Of a stretch of 64,000 nt of DNA, positions 8,601 to 18,903 are shown piece after piece. Both the position numbers and the translations under genes were made by a program. Below the pieces are notes generated by a model, which saw only the letters and a list, made by a program, of their open reading frames with translations, did no database searches and was not told the DNA's origin. Source of the DNA: an uncultured Phycisphaerae bacterium (GTDB lineage Bacteria > Planctomycetota > Phycisphaerae > UBA1845 > Fen-1342); the NCBI GenBank assembly GCA_937928595.1, contig CALGJV010000031.1, forward strand, positions 1 to 64,000. Reading direction: 5' to 3'. Numbering within the stretch: position 1 is the stretch's first letter; each line of letters begins with the position of its first letter.

Positions 8601-10670
8601 TCAGACGACACCCACGGTGCGGATCCGCGCGCGCGGATGGATCTCGCTCTGCGCCAGCACCGGCGTGGCTGGCCGGAACCGCTCGACGATCGCGCGGACA
8701 TGCGCCCGCACCGCGCCCGAGCACACGAGCACAGGGGATTCGCCGGAGGCGACCGCGGCATCCAGCGTGTCGCGCAGGCGCTGCATGAACTCCGACAGGC
8801 GGTTGGCCGGCATGGCGAGCTGACGGTCCTCGCCCTGGCCGGTGATGCTTTCGGCGAAGGCGCTCTCCCATTCCGGGGAGAGGGCCACCATCGGCACATA
8901 GCCGCCCGCGCCGCGCACCGACTCGCTGATCTGCCGCGCCAGCCGCATCCGCACCACCGACACCGTGCCCGGCACCGAGCGTATGCCTGAGGCGGCGGCT
9001 TCCTGGATGCCTTCCAGGATGGTCGGCAGGTCGCGGATCGAGACCCGTTCCGCCAGCAGCGCCTGCAGCACGCGCTGCACGGTGCCGACGCTGGCATGCG
9101 CCGGGATCAGGTCCGACACCAGGCGCTGGTGCTCGCGCGGGAGTTCGTCGAGCAGCTTCTGCGTCTCGGCATGGGACAGCAGCTCCGCCATGTTCTCGCG
9201 CACCACTTCCGTCAGGTGGGTGGCGAGCACGCCCGAGGCGTCCACCACCGTGCAGCCGCGCGCCAGCGCCTCGTCGCGGTGCTGCTCCTCGATCCAGAGC
9301 GCGGGCAGGCCGAAGGTCGGTTCCGTCACGCGTTCGCCCGGCAGCGAGGGCACATTGCCAGACGGGTCGATCGCGAGCACGAGCGGCGGGCGCAGCCGGC
9401 CGCGCCCGGCCTCGATCTCCTTCACGCGCACCACGTATTCGTCCGGGTCGAGGCGCAGATTGTCCTGGATGCGGACGGCGGGCAGAACAAAGCCCATCTC
9501 CTGCGCGATGGTCTTGCGCAGGCCGCGGATCTGCTCGGTCAGCCGTGGCGCGTCGCCGGCGGCGAGCGCGAGCAGCCCGTAGCCGAGTTCGACGCGCAGC
9601 AGGTCGATCTGCAAGGAGGCCGTGACGGGCGCCTCGGCGGCTGCGTCCGGCTCCGGCGGCGGCGCCGCGGCCGCCGCCTTCTCCTTCCGCCAGCGGTGCC
9701 AGGACGCCGCTCCCGCGCCACCCGCCAGCAGCATGAACGGGATGAACGGCATACCTGGCAGCAGCGCCATCACCGCGGCCGCGCCGGCTGCCACGCCGAG
9801 CGGCTTCGCCGTGCCGCCTAGCTGGCCGAACAGCGCCTTGTCGGCCGAGCCCTCCGTGCCGCCCTTCGTCACCACCATGCCCGCCGCGACCGAGACGAGC
9901 AGCGCCGGGATCTGCCCGACCAGCCCATCACCGACCGTGAGCGTCGAGAAGGTGGTCACGGCCTCTCCAAAGGGCATGCCATGGCGCACGATGCCGATGG
10001 CTATGCCGGCCAACAGGTTGATGAAGGTGATGATGAGGCCTGCGATCGCGTCCCCGCGCACGAACTTCGCGGCACCGTCCATCGCGCCGAAGAAGCTGCT
10101 CTCGTCGGACAGCTCCTTGCGGCGCTTGCGCGCCTCGTCCTCGCGGATCAGGCCGGACGACAGGTCGGCGTCGATCGCCATCTGCTTGCCGGGCATCCCG
10201 TCCAGCGTGAACCGGGCCGCGACTTCGGCGATGCGCGTCGCGCCCTTCGTGATCACGATGAACTGGATCACGGTCACGATCAGGAAGATGATCACGCCCA
10301 CGACCAGCGAGTTGGCGGCCACGAACGAGCCGAACGCTTCGACCACGTGGCCGGCGGCCGCGGTGCCCTGCGCCCCGTTCGCCAGGATGAGCCGCGTCGT
10401 GGCCGTGTTGAGCACCAGTCGGAAGAGCGTGAGGGCCAGCAGCAGCGACGGGAAACTGGAGAACTCCAGCGGCCCGCGGATGTACATGACCGTCATCAGG
10501 ACGATCGTGGTCAGCAGGATGTTGATGAGCAGCAGAAAGTCGAGCGTGATCGTCGGGAGCGGGATCAGGATGACGAAGATCAGGGCCGCCGCGCACAGCG
10601 GAAACAGCAGCCCGCGGTTCTGCCCGACGAAGCGCACCAGCGGGTTGTTTTCCAGACTGAGCGTCGCCAT
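8601..10670 (-). CDS. flhA: Flagellar export gate protein FlhA
   Basis: A 689-residue inner-membrane component of the flagellar type III export gate. The first half (to about residue 330) has multiple transmembrane helices and the FHIPEP signature region with RIAEVAARFTLDGMPGKQM and SSFFGAMDGAAKFVRGDA. The C-terminal cytoplasmic domain includes the conserved stretch LLAERVSIRDLPTILEGI. The start at ATGGCGACGCTC is preferred because an in-frame extension upstream encodes low-complexity arginine- and proline-rich sequence unlike FlhA. It leads the flhA-flhF-flhG unit and is the last gene before the taxonomic break in the window. Confidence 0.93.
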   Translation of the reverse strand: MATLSLENNPLVRFVGQNRGLLFPLCAAALIFVILIPLPTITLDFLLLINILLTTIVLMTVMYIRGPLEFSSFPSLLLALTLFRLVLNTATTRLILANGAQGTAAAGHVVEAFGSFVAANSLVVGVIIFLIVTVIQFIVITKGATRIAEVAARFTLDGMPGKQMAIDADLSSGLIREDEARKRRKELSDESSFFGAMDGAAKFVRGDAIAGLIITFINLLAGIAIGIVRHGMPFGEAVTTFSTLTVGDGLVGQIPALLVSVAAGMVVTKGGTEGSADKALFGQLGGTAKPLGVAAGAAAVMALLPGMPFIPFMLLAGGAGAASWHRWRKEKAAAAAPPPEPDAAAEAPVTASLQIDLLRVELGYGLLALAAGDAPRLTEQIRGLRKTIAQEMGFVLPAVRIQDNLRLDPDEYVVRVKEIEAGRGRLRPPLVLAIDPSGNVPSLPGERVTEPTFGLPALWIEEQHRDEALARGCTVVDASGVLATHLTEVVRENMAELLSHAETQKLLDELPREHQRLVSDLIPAHASVGTVQRVLQALLAERVSIRDLPTILEGIQEAAASGIRSVPGTVSVVRMRLARQISESVRGAGGYVPMVALSPEWESAFAESITGQGEDRQLAMPANRLSEFMQRLRDTLDAAVASGESPVLVCSGAVRAHVRAIVERFRPATPVLAQSEIHPRARIRTVGVV

Positions 10671-10736
10671 GCGGCCGGGGGCTCCATCCCACGCGGCGGA
10701 CGGCGGCCCGTGCACCGGCGGGCCACGACCGAGCGT

Positions 10737-10756
10737 CCGTCCGTCTGATCGGACGG
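10737..10756. other. Perfect inverted repeat between flhA and the thiF-like gene
   Basis: CCGTCCG (10737-10743) and CGGACGG (10750-10756) form a seven-base-pair stem with a six-base loop TCTGAT. It sits 67 bases upstream of the flhA start. It could be a leader hairpin or an operator of flhA. It lies inside the 200-base interval in which the two taxonomic parts meet, so its ownership is uncertain. Confidence 0.4.
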
Positions 10757-10872
10757 CCCTCCCCGGGGGGCGCATGGGCCGCGCGCGACCTGCGCGGCCG
10801 CGCAAGCAAGACCCGCGCGGCGCAGCGCGGCTAAAGATGCGCGGGCGTCCGGGCCGTCCGGAGGCGGCGCGC

Positions 10873-11949
10873 TCAGACGCCCACGTATTTCGCCACGATG
10901 CCCCGGGCGGCGGCCGCGTCGCGGGTCCCCTGCACGATCGCCCGCCCGTCGGCGAACAGCGTCACCGTGTACGCGTCCGCCTGGAAGCGGAGCAGGAACT
11001 CGTTGCCCTTCGCCCGGGCCGACGCCGGGAGCCGCCGGCTGAGCGCCCGCAGATCCACCGCGGTGCCCTCCGGCGGCAGCACCTGCACCGCGTCGCGCCC
11101 GCACAGCGCCGTCGCCGCGGACGCCCGCGCGCCGTCGAGGAACTCGTACCGGCCCTGCCCGCAGCACGCGCACCGGCCCGGCTCGTGCGCTGCCTGCACA
11201 CGGACCGCCCGCACCCGTCCGGTCCACACATCGATGGTCAGCAGCCGCCCGTGCAGCGCGTCCGCCCGCCCCGCAAGCAGCTTCAGCGCCTCGGTGGCCT
11301 GGAAGCTCGCGACGACGCCGGCCGCCGTCGCCAGCACGCCGGCCGTGTCGCACGTCGGCAGCGACCCCGGCGGCGGCGGCTCGTCCCAGAGGCACCGCAG
11401 GCAGGGGGTCTGTCCGGGGACGACCGCCAGCACGCGGCCCTCCACGCCCACGCAGGCGCCGTAGACCCACGGCACACCGCCCTGCACGGCCACATCGTTG
11501 ACGAGATAGCGCGTCTCGAGATTGTCCGTCCCGTCCAGGAGCAGGTCGGCGTCGGCGCACAAGGCGCGGGCGTTGCGCGGCCCGAGGTCCGCGACCACCG
11601 GCTCCACCTCGACCGCCGAGTTCACCCGCCGCAGCTTCCGCGCCGCCGCTTCCGCCTTCGGCAGGCACTCGCTTACGTCCTGCTCGTCGAACAGCATCTG
11701 CCGCTGGAGGTTGTCGAGCTCGACGAAGTCGCGGTCGATCAGTCGCAGGTGCCCGATGCCCGCGCGGACGAGGAGACTCGCCAAGGTGCCGCCCAGGGCC
11801 CCGCACCCGACCAGCGCGACGCTCGTGTGCCGGAGCCGGCGCTGCCCGTCGAGCCCGAGCTGCGGCAGCCGGATCTGGCGGCTGTAGCGCGCCAGGTCGG
11901 GGTAACGGGCAAACGCGTCGTCGGGGATACCGGGCACCGCGGACCTCAC
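10873..11949 (-). CDS. ThiF/MoeB/HesA-family E1-like adenylyltransferase
   Basis: A 358-residue E1-like enzyme that adenylates the C-terminus of a sulfur-carrier or ubiquitin-like protein (ThiS or MoaD type). It has the nucleotide-binding GCGALGG (48-54), the ATP/Mg site DRDFVELDNLQRQ (72-84), two zinc CxxC pairs (C183/C186 and C260/C263) and a candidate catalytic cysteine in PTCDTAGVL (C200). A C-terminal extension of about 90 residues follows. The GTG at 11949 overlaps the upstream stop as GTGA and is preferred; an in-frame ATG at 11982 would lengthen the overlap. No thiS, moaD or pathway gene is adjacent, so thiamine or molybdopterin use is open. Confidence 0.85.
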   Translation of the reverse strand: MRSAVPGIPDDAFARYPDLARYSRQIRLPQLGLDGQRRLRHTSVALVGCGALGGTLASLLVRAGIGHLRLIDRDFVELDNLQRQMLFDEQDVSECLPKAEAAARKLRRVNSAVEVEPVVADLGPRNARALCADADLLLDGTDNLETRYLVNDVAVQGGVPWVYGACVGVEGRVLAVVPGQTPCLRCLWDEPPPPGSLPTCDTAGVLATAAGVVASFQATEALKLLAGRADALHGRLLTIDVWTGRVRAVRVQAAHEPGRCACCGQGRYEFLDGARASAATALCGRDAVQVLPPEGTAVDLRALSRRLPASARAKGNEFLLRFQADAYTVTLFADGRAIVQGTRDAAAARGIVAKYVGV

Positions 11950-12368
11950 GACGCGGGCCGCGCGGGACGCAGGGAGTTCCACGCATCGCGGGCGGCCGCG
12001 GAGTTGAACAGCCCGAACAGCACGAGCAGCAGACCCTGGCTGTCGGAATAGAGCAGCCAGATCGCGCCCACCACGAGGCAGAGCAGTGTTGCGAGCACGG
12101 CCAGCACCAGGTCGGCCAGCAGCACCCCCGGCAAGCGGAGCAGCGTCATGCCCGCGACGGCCAGCAGCCCGATCCCGATCAGCCGCGCCCCCCAGACGAA
12201 CGCCGTGACCGACCCGTCATACACGCGCTCGCCGCTGATCTTGACCAGCCCGAGCCCGAAACCCACGTACAGGAACAGCAGCGCCGACACGAGGGTGATT
12301 AAAGGCGACGGGACGCGCGGCGGCGGCGATCGCGGCCCGGACCACGGACTCGGCTGCGGTACGCTCAT
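11946..12368 (-). CDS. Small multi-pass membrane protein, unknown
   Basis: A 140-residue protein with a proline-rich N-terminus followed by three or four hydrophobic segments, starting at about residue 22 (LITLVSALLFLYVGFGLGLV). No family is recognised. Its stop overlaps the probable GTG start of the E1-like adenylyltransferase by four bases, so the two are co-translated. Whether they work together is not known. Confidence 0.6.
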   Translation of the reverse strand: MSVPQPSPWSGPRSPPPRVPSPLITLVSALLFLYVGFGLGLVKISGERVYDGSVTAFVWGARLIGIGLLAVAGMTLLRLPGVLLADLVLAVLATLLCLVVGAIWLLYSDSQGLLLVLFGLFNSAAARDAWNSLRPARPAS

Positions 12369-12581
12369 GCGCTCTCCTGCGGGCGAAGTCGCGACCGCGC
12401 GGCCCGGAGATCACCCCCGGCCGCCCATGCCGCGCATCGTAACGAGCCGGTGCCGGCGGGTCACGAGCGGAGCCGCGCGGCCCCGGGCCGGCAGCAAAGC
12501 AGCCGGAGACGACGCGCATAGGGTCGTCTCCGGCCGCGCTCAGGAGGTCGACAGTCGTGGAGCGCCCGCCGCGGGCCGGGT

Positions 12582-12824
12582 TCAGGCCAGCGGTGCGGCG
12601 AACTCGAGATTGATGGCCTTCACCGTGGTCGTCTGGTCGTCGTCCTGGGCCTGAAGCGACTCGATGAACGCCTGGATGAACGTCGTGGCCAGCCCGGTGG
12701 CGGCCTGGCCGACGCCGGTCAGGACGGTGTCCCGCACCGTCGGATCACAGCCTGAAAGCGCGAACACGCTTCCGGTCGCGGCCGTCAGCAGCCACTTGCG
12801 GCTGCGGCTCATGGGCGAACGCAT
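12582..12824 (-). CDS. Small putative lipoprotein
   Basis: An 80-residue protein with a short basic N-terminus, a hydrophobic signal and the lipobox ALSGC, so the mature protein is probably lipid-anchored outside the inner membrane. The mature part is mostly helical, with VGQAATGLATTFIQAFIESL and an acidic QAQDDDQ stretch. The ATG at 12824 is chosen because GGAG lies six bases upstream; an in-frame ATG two codons earlier directly abuts the GGAG. No function is recognised. Confidence 0.65.
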   Translation of the reverse strand: MRSPMSRSRKWLLTAATGSVFALSGCDPTVRDTVLTGVGQAATGLATTFIQAFIESLQAQDDDQTTTVKAINLEFAAPLA

Positions 12825-12997
12825 GTACATCTCCTTGCTCAGCGGACACCCCGGAACTGCCGGGCCGGGGCCGACTGCGGCGGCGCTGGCCGCCACCCTT
12901 TTGAGTATCGGCTGGGCCCGGTGACAGGTTCATTCTGCGGACGTTTCGTCAGCTGGGACGCGGATTCGCGCCCGCGCCGCGCGGCATCCGAGGCGCA

Positions 12998-14377
12998 CTA
13001 TTCGCCGAGGTCGTCCGGCGGCATTTCCGGCGGCGGTTCCGGCTGCGGTACGGGCGGATTCGGGACCGGCGGATTGGGCGTCGGGGCCGGCGGTGACGGC
13101 GCCGCGCCGCCCGACTTGGGTCCCGGCGTCGACGGACGACCGCCGCCCGCGGCCGGCGCGCCCTTGCTCGGCGGAGCCTTACCGGCAGCCTCGGCGGCCT
13201 GGCGCTGCGCGCGAGTGGGCAGGCGCTCGAGCCGCGGCTTGAGTTGCCTCTCGAAAATACGGCCGACCGGCTCGAGCAGCTTCTGGCGCTGCTGTTGAAT
13301 CTCCATCATCGCCTTCGTCTTGTCGGTCTCGCCGCTGAGGAGTTTCAGGCGCTCGTCCAGCCGGTCGAAATCGGCCTTGCGGCGCGACATGTAGCCGCGG
13401 GCCTGATCCTGGCACTCCCTGAGGATGGAGTTGGCCTTCTGAGACTGGGCTTCGTCGAGCTGGTAGCGCTGGATGAACTCCCGGACATAAGCCTCCCACT
13501 GGCCTTCGAAGCCCGCGCTGGCCGCGGCGGGATTGGCCACCGCCCCGCGCGGGATCCGCCCGCCGGGCGCGTTGACGACGCCGCCCGGCGTCGGGGGCAC
13601 CGGGGTCGGGTTGGGCACGGCGACACCACCGGAGGGCGCAGGAGCGGGCTCCGGCCGGCCGGGCGTGCGGGTCCGCGGATTGGGCGGGCCGCCGCCGGGC
13701 TTGGCGGGCGTGGCGTCCTTCGCGGGCGGCGGGCTGATCACGTGGCCGCCGGGGGGCGTCGCCGGGGGAGCGGACACCGGCGGCGGGGGCGGGGGCGGCA
13801 GGGGCAGAGTGCTTTGCCCCACGTTGCGCGGGGCGGGCCGGTCAAGACGGTCGCCGCGTCGGAACTCCTCGACGGTCATTTGGCCGGTCACGATCCGCTG
13901 AAGCTGTTCCTCGGTACCGGCGAAGCTCTCGTACATCTGGCGGAGATCCTCATCATGAATCTTCCGCTGCTCGTCGGTCAGGATCTCGCGCCATTGCGCG
14001 TTTCCCTCGATGATGATCTGTTTGGCCTGCTCGTAGAGCGGGAGCGCTTTCTTGCCCCACTGCACGAGCTCGGTCGCGTCCATCTCGCCGCCGCTGCGCA
14101 CCTCGAACATGCGATCCACCAGCGCGAACAGCTCGTCGCGATGCTGCGCCAGGAACTCGTCGCACTTCGCCTTGAGGAAATCCTGCGTGTACTGGTCCTG
14201 TTCCGGCGTCAGGTTGTACCGCCGCGCCAGCATCCGCGCGTGGTTGTCGATCAGCGCGTCGATGTTCAGCAGGCTGGCGAAGCCCCGCCGTCCGCCTTCG
14301 TCCTGTGCCGCCGCCCATCCGGCGCCCAGCGCCGCGACCACCAAGCCCCCGATCCAGACGCGCAGCAAACCGGACAT
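12998..14377 (-). CDS. Secreted protein with two helical Spy-like segments and proline-rich linkers
   Basis: A 459-residue exported protein. It begins with a signal peptide ending near WAAAQD. A helical region (about 35-175) contains LTPEQDQYTQDFLKAKCDEF, which resembles the LTxxQ motif of Spy/CpxP-like periplasmic proteins. A linker of about 100 residues rich in proline and glycine follows, then a second helical region with YQLDEAQSQKANSILREC and a proline-rich tail. The two helical segments may be related copies. This duplicated layout is not one I can name. The role is probably periplasmic or envelope-associated. A minus-strand TATAAT lies about 65 bases upstream. Confidence 0.7.
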   Translation of the reverse strand: MSGLLRVWIGGLVVAALGAGWAAAQDEGGRRGFASLLNIDALIDNHARMLARRYNLTPEQDQYTQDFLKAKCDEFLAQHRDELFALVDRMFEVRSGGEMDATELVQWGKKALPLYEQAKQIIIEGNAQWREILTDEQRKIHDEDLRQMYESFAGTEEQLQRIVTGQMTVEEFRRGDRLDRPAPRNVGQSTLPLPPPPPPPVSAPPATPPGGHVISPPPAKDATPAKPGGGPPNPRTRTPGRPEPAPAPSGGVAVPNPTPVPPTPGGVVNAPGGRIPRGAVANPAAASAGFEGQWEAYVREFIQRYQLDEAQSQKANSILRECQDQARGYMSRRKADFDRLDERLKLLSGETDKTKAMMEIQQQRQKLLEPVGRIFERQLKPRLERLPTRAQRQAAEAAGKAPPSKGAPAAGGGRPSTPGPKSGGAAPSPPAPTPNPPVPNPPVPQPEPPPEMPPDDLGE

Positions 14378-14442
14378 GCGACCATCTCCCGGGCGCCGCG
14401 GCGACAGGGAACACCCCGGCCGGCCGAAGCGGACGCCAACGT

Positions 14443-14448
14443 ATTATA
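14443..14448 (-). promoter_or_regulatory. TATAAT -10 element for the secreted Spy-like gene
   Basis: A perfect TATAAT on the minus strand lies 66 bases before the start of the secreted Spy-like gene, in otherwise GC-rich sequence. No good -35 hexamer is seen at 16-18 bases, so the assignment rests on the -10 alone. Confidence 0.4.
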
Positions 14449-14546
14449 AGGAGATCGGCTCTCGCGGTTGCGGTGTTCGCTCCGGGCGGGCCGCCCCCGC
14501 CCTGCGGGGACTGAAAACGATTCGCGTGCCGTTCGAGGGTCTCGCT

Positions 14547-15197
14547 GTGTCGCAGAAAGCGCTCCCGCCGCCTGCTGCCTGTATCTTCGATCTCGACGGC
14601 ACGCTCGTCGATTCGCTCCGGGACATCGCCGAGGCGGCCAACGAGTGCCTTGAGCTACTCGGCATCCCACCGCGCCGCATCGCGGATTATCGGTACCTGG
14701 TGGGCGAGGGTGTCCCGATGCTCGTGCAGCGCTTGCTGGGCGAGTCGCACCCGCACTGCGTCGCGCGCTGCACGGAGCTTCTGCGCCCGGCATACCGCAC
14801 CCGCGTGCTCCGGCACACGCGGCCGTACGCGGGCGTGCCCGACCTCGTCGGACGGCTGCATGCGCGCGGCGTCCCGCTCGCGGTGCTTTCGAACAAGCCG
14901 CACGACATGACGGTGCGGATCGTCCGGACGTTCTGGCCGGAGGCGTTCGCGGCGGTGCAGGGGTATGTGGAGGAGCGTTACCGCAAGCCCTCGCCGCACC
15001 ACGCGCGGGAGATCTGCGCGGCGCTGGGTGTGGACCCGGCGGCGACCTGGGTCATCGGCGACACGCCGACGGATGTGGCCACGGCGCGGGCCCTGGGCGG
15101 CGTCGCCATCGGCGTCACGTGGGGTTTCCGCACGCGGGCCGACCTGGCCGCGGCCGGCGCCGACCGGATCGTGGACCGGCCCGACGAGCTGGGGTAG
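14547..15197 (+). CDS. gph: HAD-superfamily phosphatase, phosphoglycolate phosphatase-like
   Basis: A 216-residue HAD hydrolase. Motif I is FDLDGTLVDS (nucleophile and acid/base aspartates about residues 15 and 17), motif II is in LSNKPH, the motif III lysine is in RKPSPHH and motif IV is IGDTPTDVATA. A helical cap with CLELLGIPPRR and VGEGVPMLVQRLL resembles Gph, which removes phosphoglycolate formed by DNA repair or oxygenase activity. The GTG at 14547 has GAGG eight bases upstream and is preferred over an in-frame GTG at 14526. Substrate specificity within this cap class is not secure. Confidence 0.8.
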   Translation: MSQKALPPPAACIFDLDGTLVDSLRDIAEAANECLELLGIPPRRIADYRYLVGEGVPMLVQRLLGESHPHCVARCTELLRPAYRTRVLRHTRPYAGVPDLVGRLHARGVPLAVLSNKPHDMTVRIVRTFWPEAFAAVQGYVEERYRKPSPHHAREICAALGVDPAATWVIGDTPTDVATARALGGVAIGVTWGFRTRADLAAAGADRIVDRPDELG

Positions 15198-15231
15198 GGA
15201 CGGGCCGCGCCGGCGTCGCGGGAAGAGAACG

Positions 15232-15283
15232 GCGGGCCCCGCGTCGCGGCCGTCGCAGTGCGACGGGGCGGCGTGGGGCCCGC
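15232..15283. terminator. Nested hairpin between convergent genes
   Basis: An outer nine-base-pair stem, GCGGGCCCC (15232-15240) with GGGGCCCGC (15275-15283), encloses an inner seven-base-pair stem, CCGTCGC (15250-15256) with GCGACGG (15260-15266). It lies between the convergent ends of gph and hppA and would form in either transcript. There is no T-tract, so it is a candidate bidirectional 3'-end structure, not a classic intrinsic terminator. Confidence 0.55.
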
Positions 15284-15317
15284 GTGCTGTGCCGCGGCGT
15301 TACGGCCGCGATCCGAG

Positions 15318-17957
<2,640 letters not shown>

Positions 17958-18302
17958 GCCTCGACTCCCGTAGTGCGAAACAAGACCAGGACCTGCCATC
18001 CGGTGGTGGCACCGCCGCGCCAGGCTCGGCGGCCGCCGAGGACCGGATGCGGCCGCCGTCGCTCCGACCGCGCCGAAGCAGACCGGCCGCACCCGCCGTC
18101 AGGGGCAGCCCAGACGAAGCGCGGAATATAGGCGAACACAAGGGGCATTCAAGGGCCGGGGGCGAAATGGAGGAGTTTCGGGCGCGCCCGGGCGGAATCG
18201 ACCGGCACGTCACCCCCTTCCCCCACGGGCCCGCACGATAACCACCCCCGCTCCGGTGCGCCGGAGACGGCGGTCGGCGGGGCCTGCGGACCGGCCGGGG
18301 GG
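17958..18302. other. Intergenic region between rpsU and hppA
   Basis: No coding sequence is supported here. It holds the upstream region of hppA and the 3' end of the rpsU transcript, with one hairpin at 18251-18266. No convincing -35/-10 pair for hppA was found. Confidence 0.5.
18251..18266 (-). terminator. Hairpin downstream of rpsU
   Basis: CTCCGG (18251-18256) and CCGGAG (18261-18266) form a six-base-pair stem with loop TGCG, 37 bases past the rpsU stop on the minus strand. No T-tract follows, so it is a weak terminator or 3'-stabilising hairpin. Confidence 0.4.
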
Positions 18303-18494
18303 CTAGAAGGGGTACATTTCCTTCGCGATGCGCTTCAGCGACTTGCGCTGCTTGCGGCGGCGACGCTCGGACGGCTTCTCGTAGTAGCTGGTGCGCTTGA
18401 TGTCGCGCGTGAGCCCTTCCTTCTCGCAGAGCTTCTTGAAGCGCCGCACCATCTGCTCGACCGATTCGTTGCCGCGAACCTTGACCTTGATCAT
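18303..18494 (-). CDS. rpsU: Small-subunit ribosomal protein bS21
   Basis: A 63-residue basic protein of the 30S subunit. MIKVKVRGNESVEQMVRRFK at the N-terminus and the basic run SERRRRKQRKSLKR toward the C-terminus are typical of bS21, which sits near the 3' end of 16S rRNA and helps translation initiation. The ATG at 18494 is fixed by alignment to the family start. Longer in-frame extensions upstream are low-complexity shadow sequence. A minus-strand TTGCAA/TATTAT promoter lies about 70 bases upstream. Confidence 0.95.
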   Translation of the reverse strand: MIKVKVRGNESVEQMVRRFKKLCEKEGLTRDIKRTSYYEKPSERRRRKQRKSLKRIAKEMYPF

Positions 18495-18903
18495 GCCCAC
18501 CAGGCCTTTCGCAGTACCCAGTTCATCATCGACCCCTGACAGGGGAAACGTTGTCCAGACTGGCCATAATAGCCCCGGAGGCGCTGAACTTGCAAGCGCG
18601 TCAGCCCCGGGAGCAGTCGCATCTTCACCGGGTCGGCACGTTCGGGGTATTCCCTGAGATGGGGGCGATGTTCGGTATCCGGCCCGACCGTCGTGCGCGC
18701 GGGCTTCGGCCCCTCCCGGGCGGCGCGGAGCCCGAGAGCCGGCGAGCCTCCTTGCCTGCGGGCATTCGGACGCGCCGGCCCGGGGGGCGGCGTCCGCCGG
18801 GGGCCCGCCGGCTGTCGCGGCCGCTCGGCGCGGCGGTAGAATCCGGGGCCGGCCGGGAGTGCCGCAGGGCGAGAGAGTCGGCGTCGGCCGGGCGAAGGTC
18901 GGT
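18495..18903. other. Divergent intergenic region between rpsU and the Ser/Thr kinase
   Basis: This stretch of about 410 bases separates two divergent genes and contains no supported gene. It holds the rpsU promoter and a leader hairpin in which CCCCT (18533-18537) pairs with AGGGG (18541-18545). The half nearest the kinase is GC-rich without a clear promoter. Confidence 0.5.
18566..18595 (-). promoter_or_regulatory. Sigma-70-type promoter of rpsU
   Basis: Read on the minus strand, TTGCAA (18590-18595) and TATTAT (18566-18571) are separated by 18 bases. The predicted start point is about 65 bases before the rpsU ATG. These AT-rich hexamers stand out in the surrounding GC-rich DNA. Confidence 0.6.
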
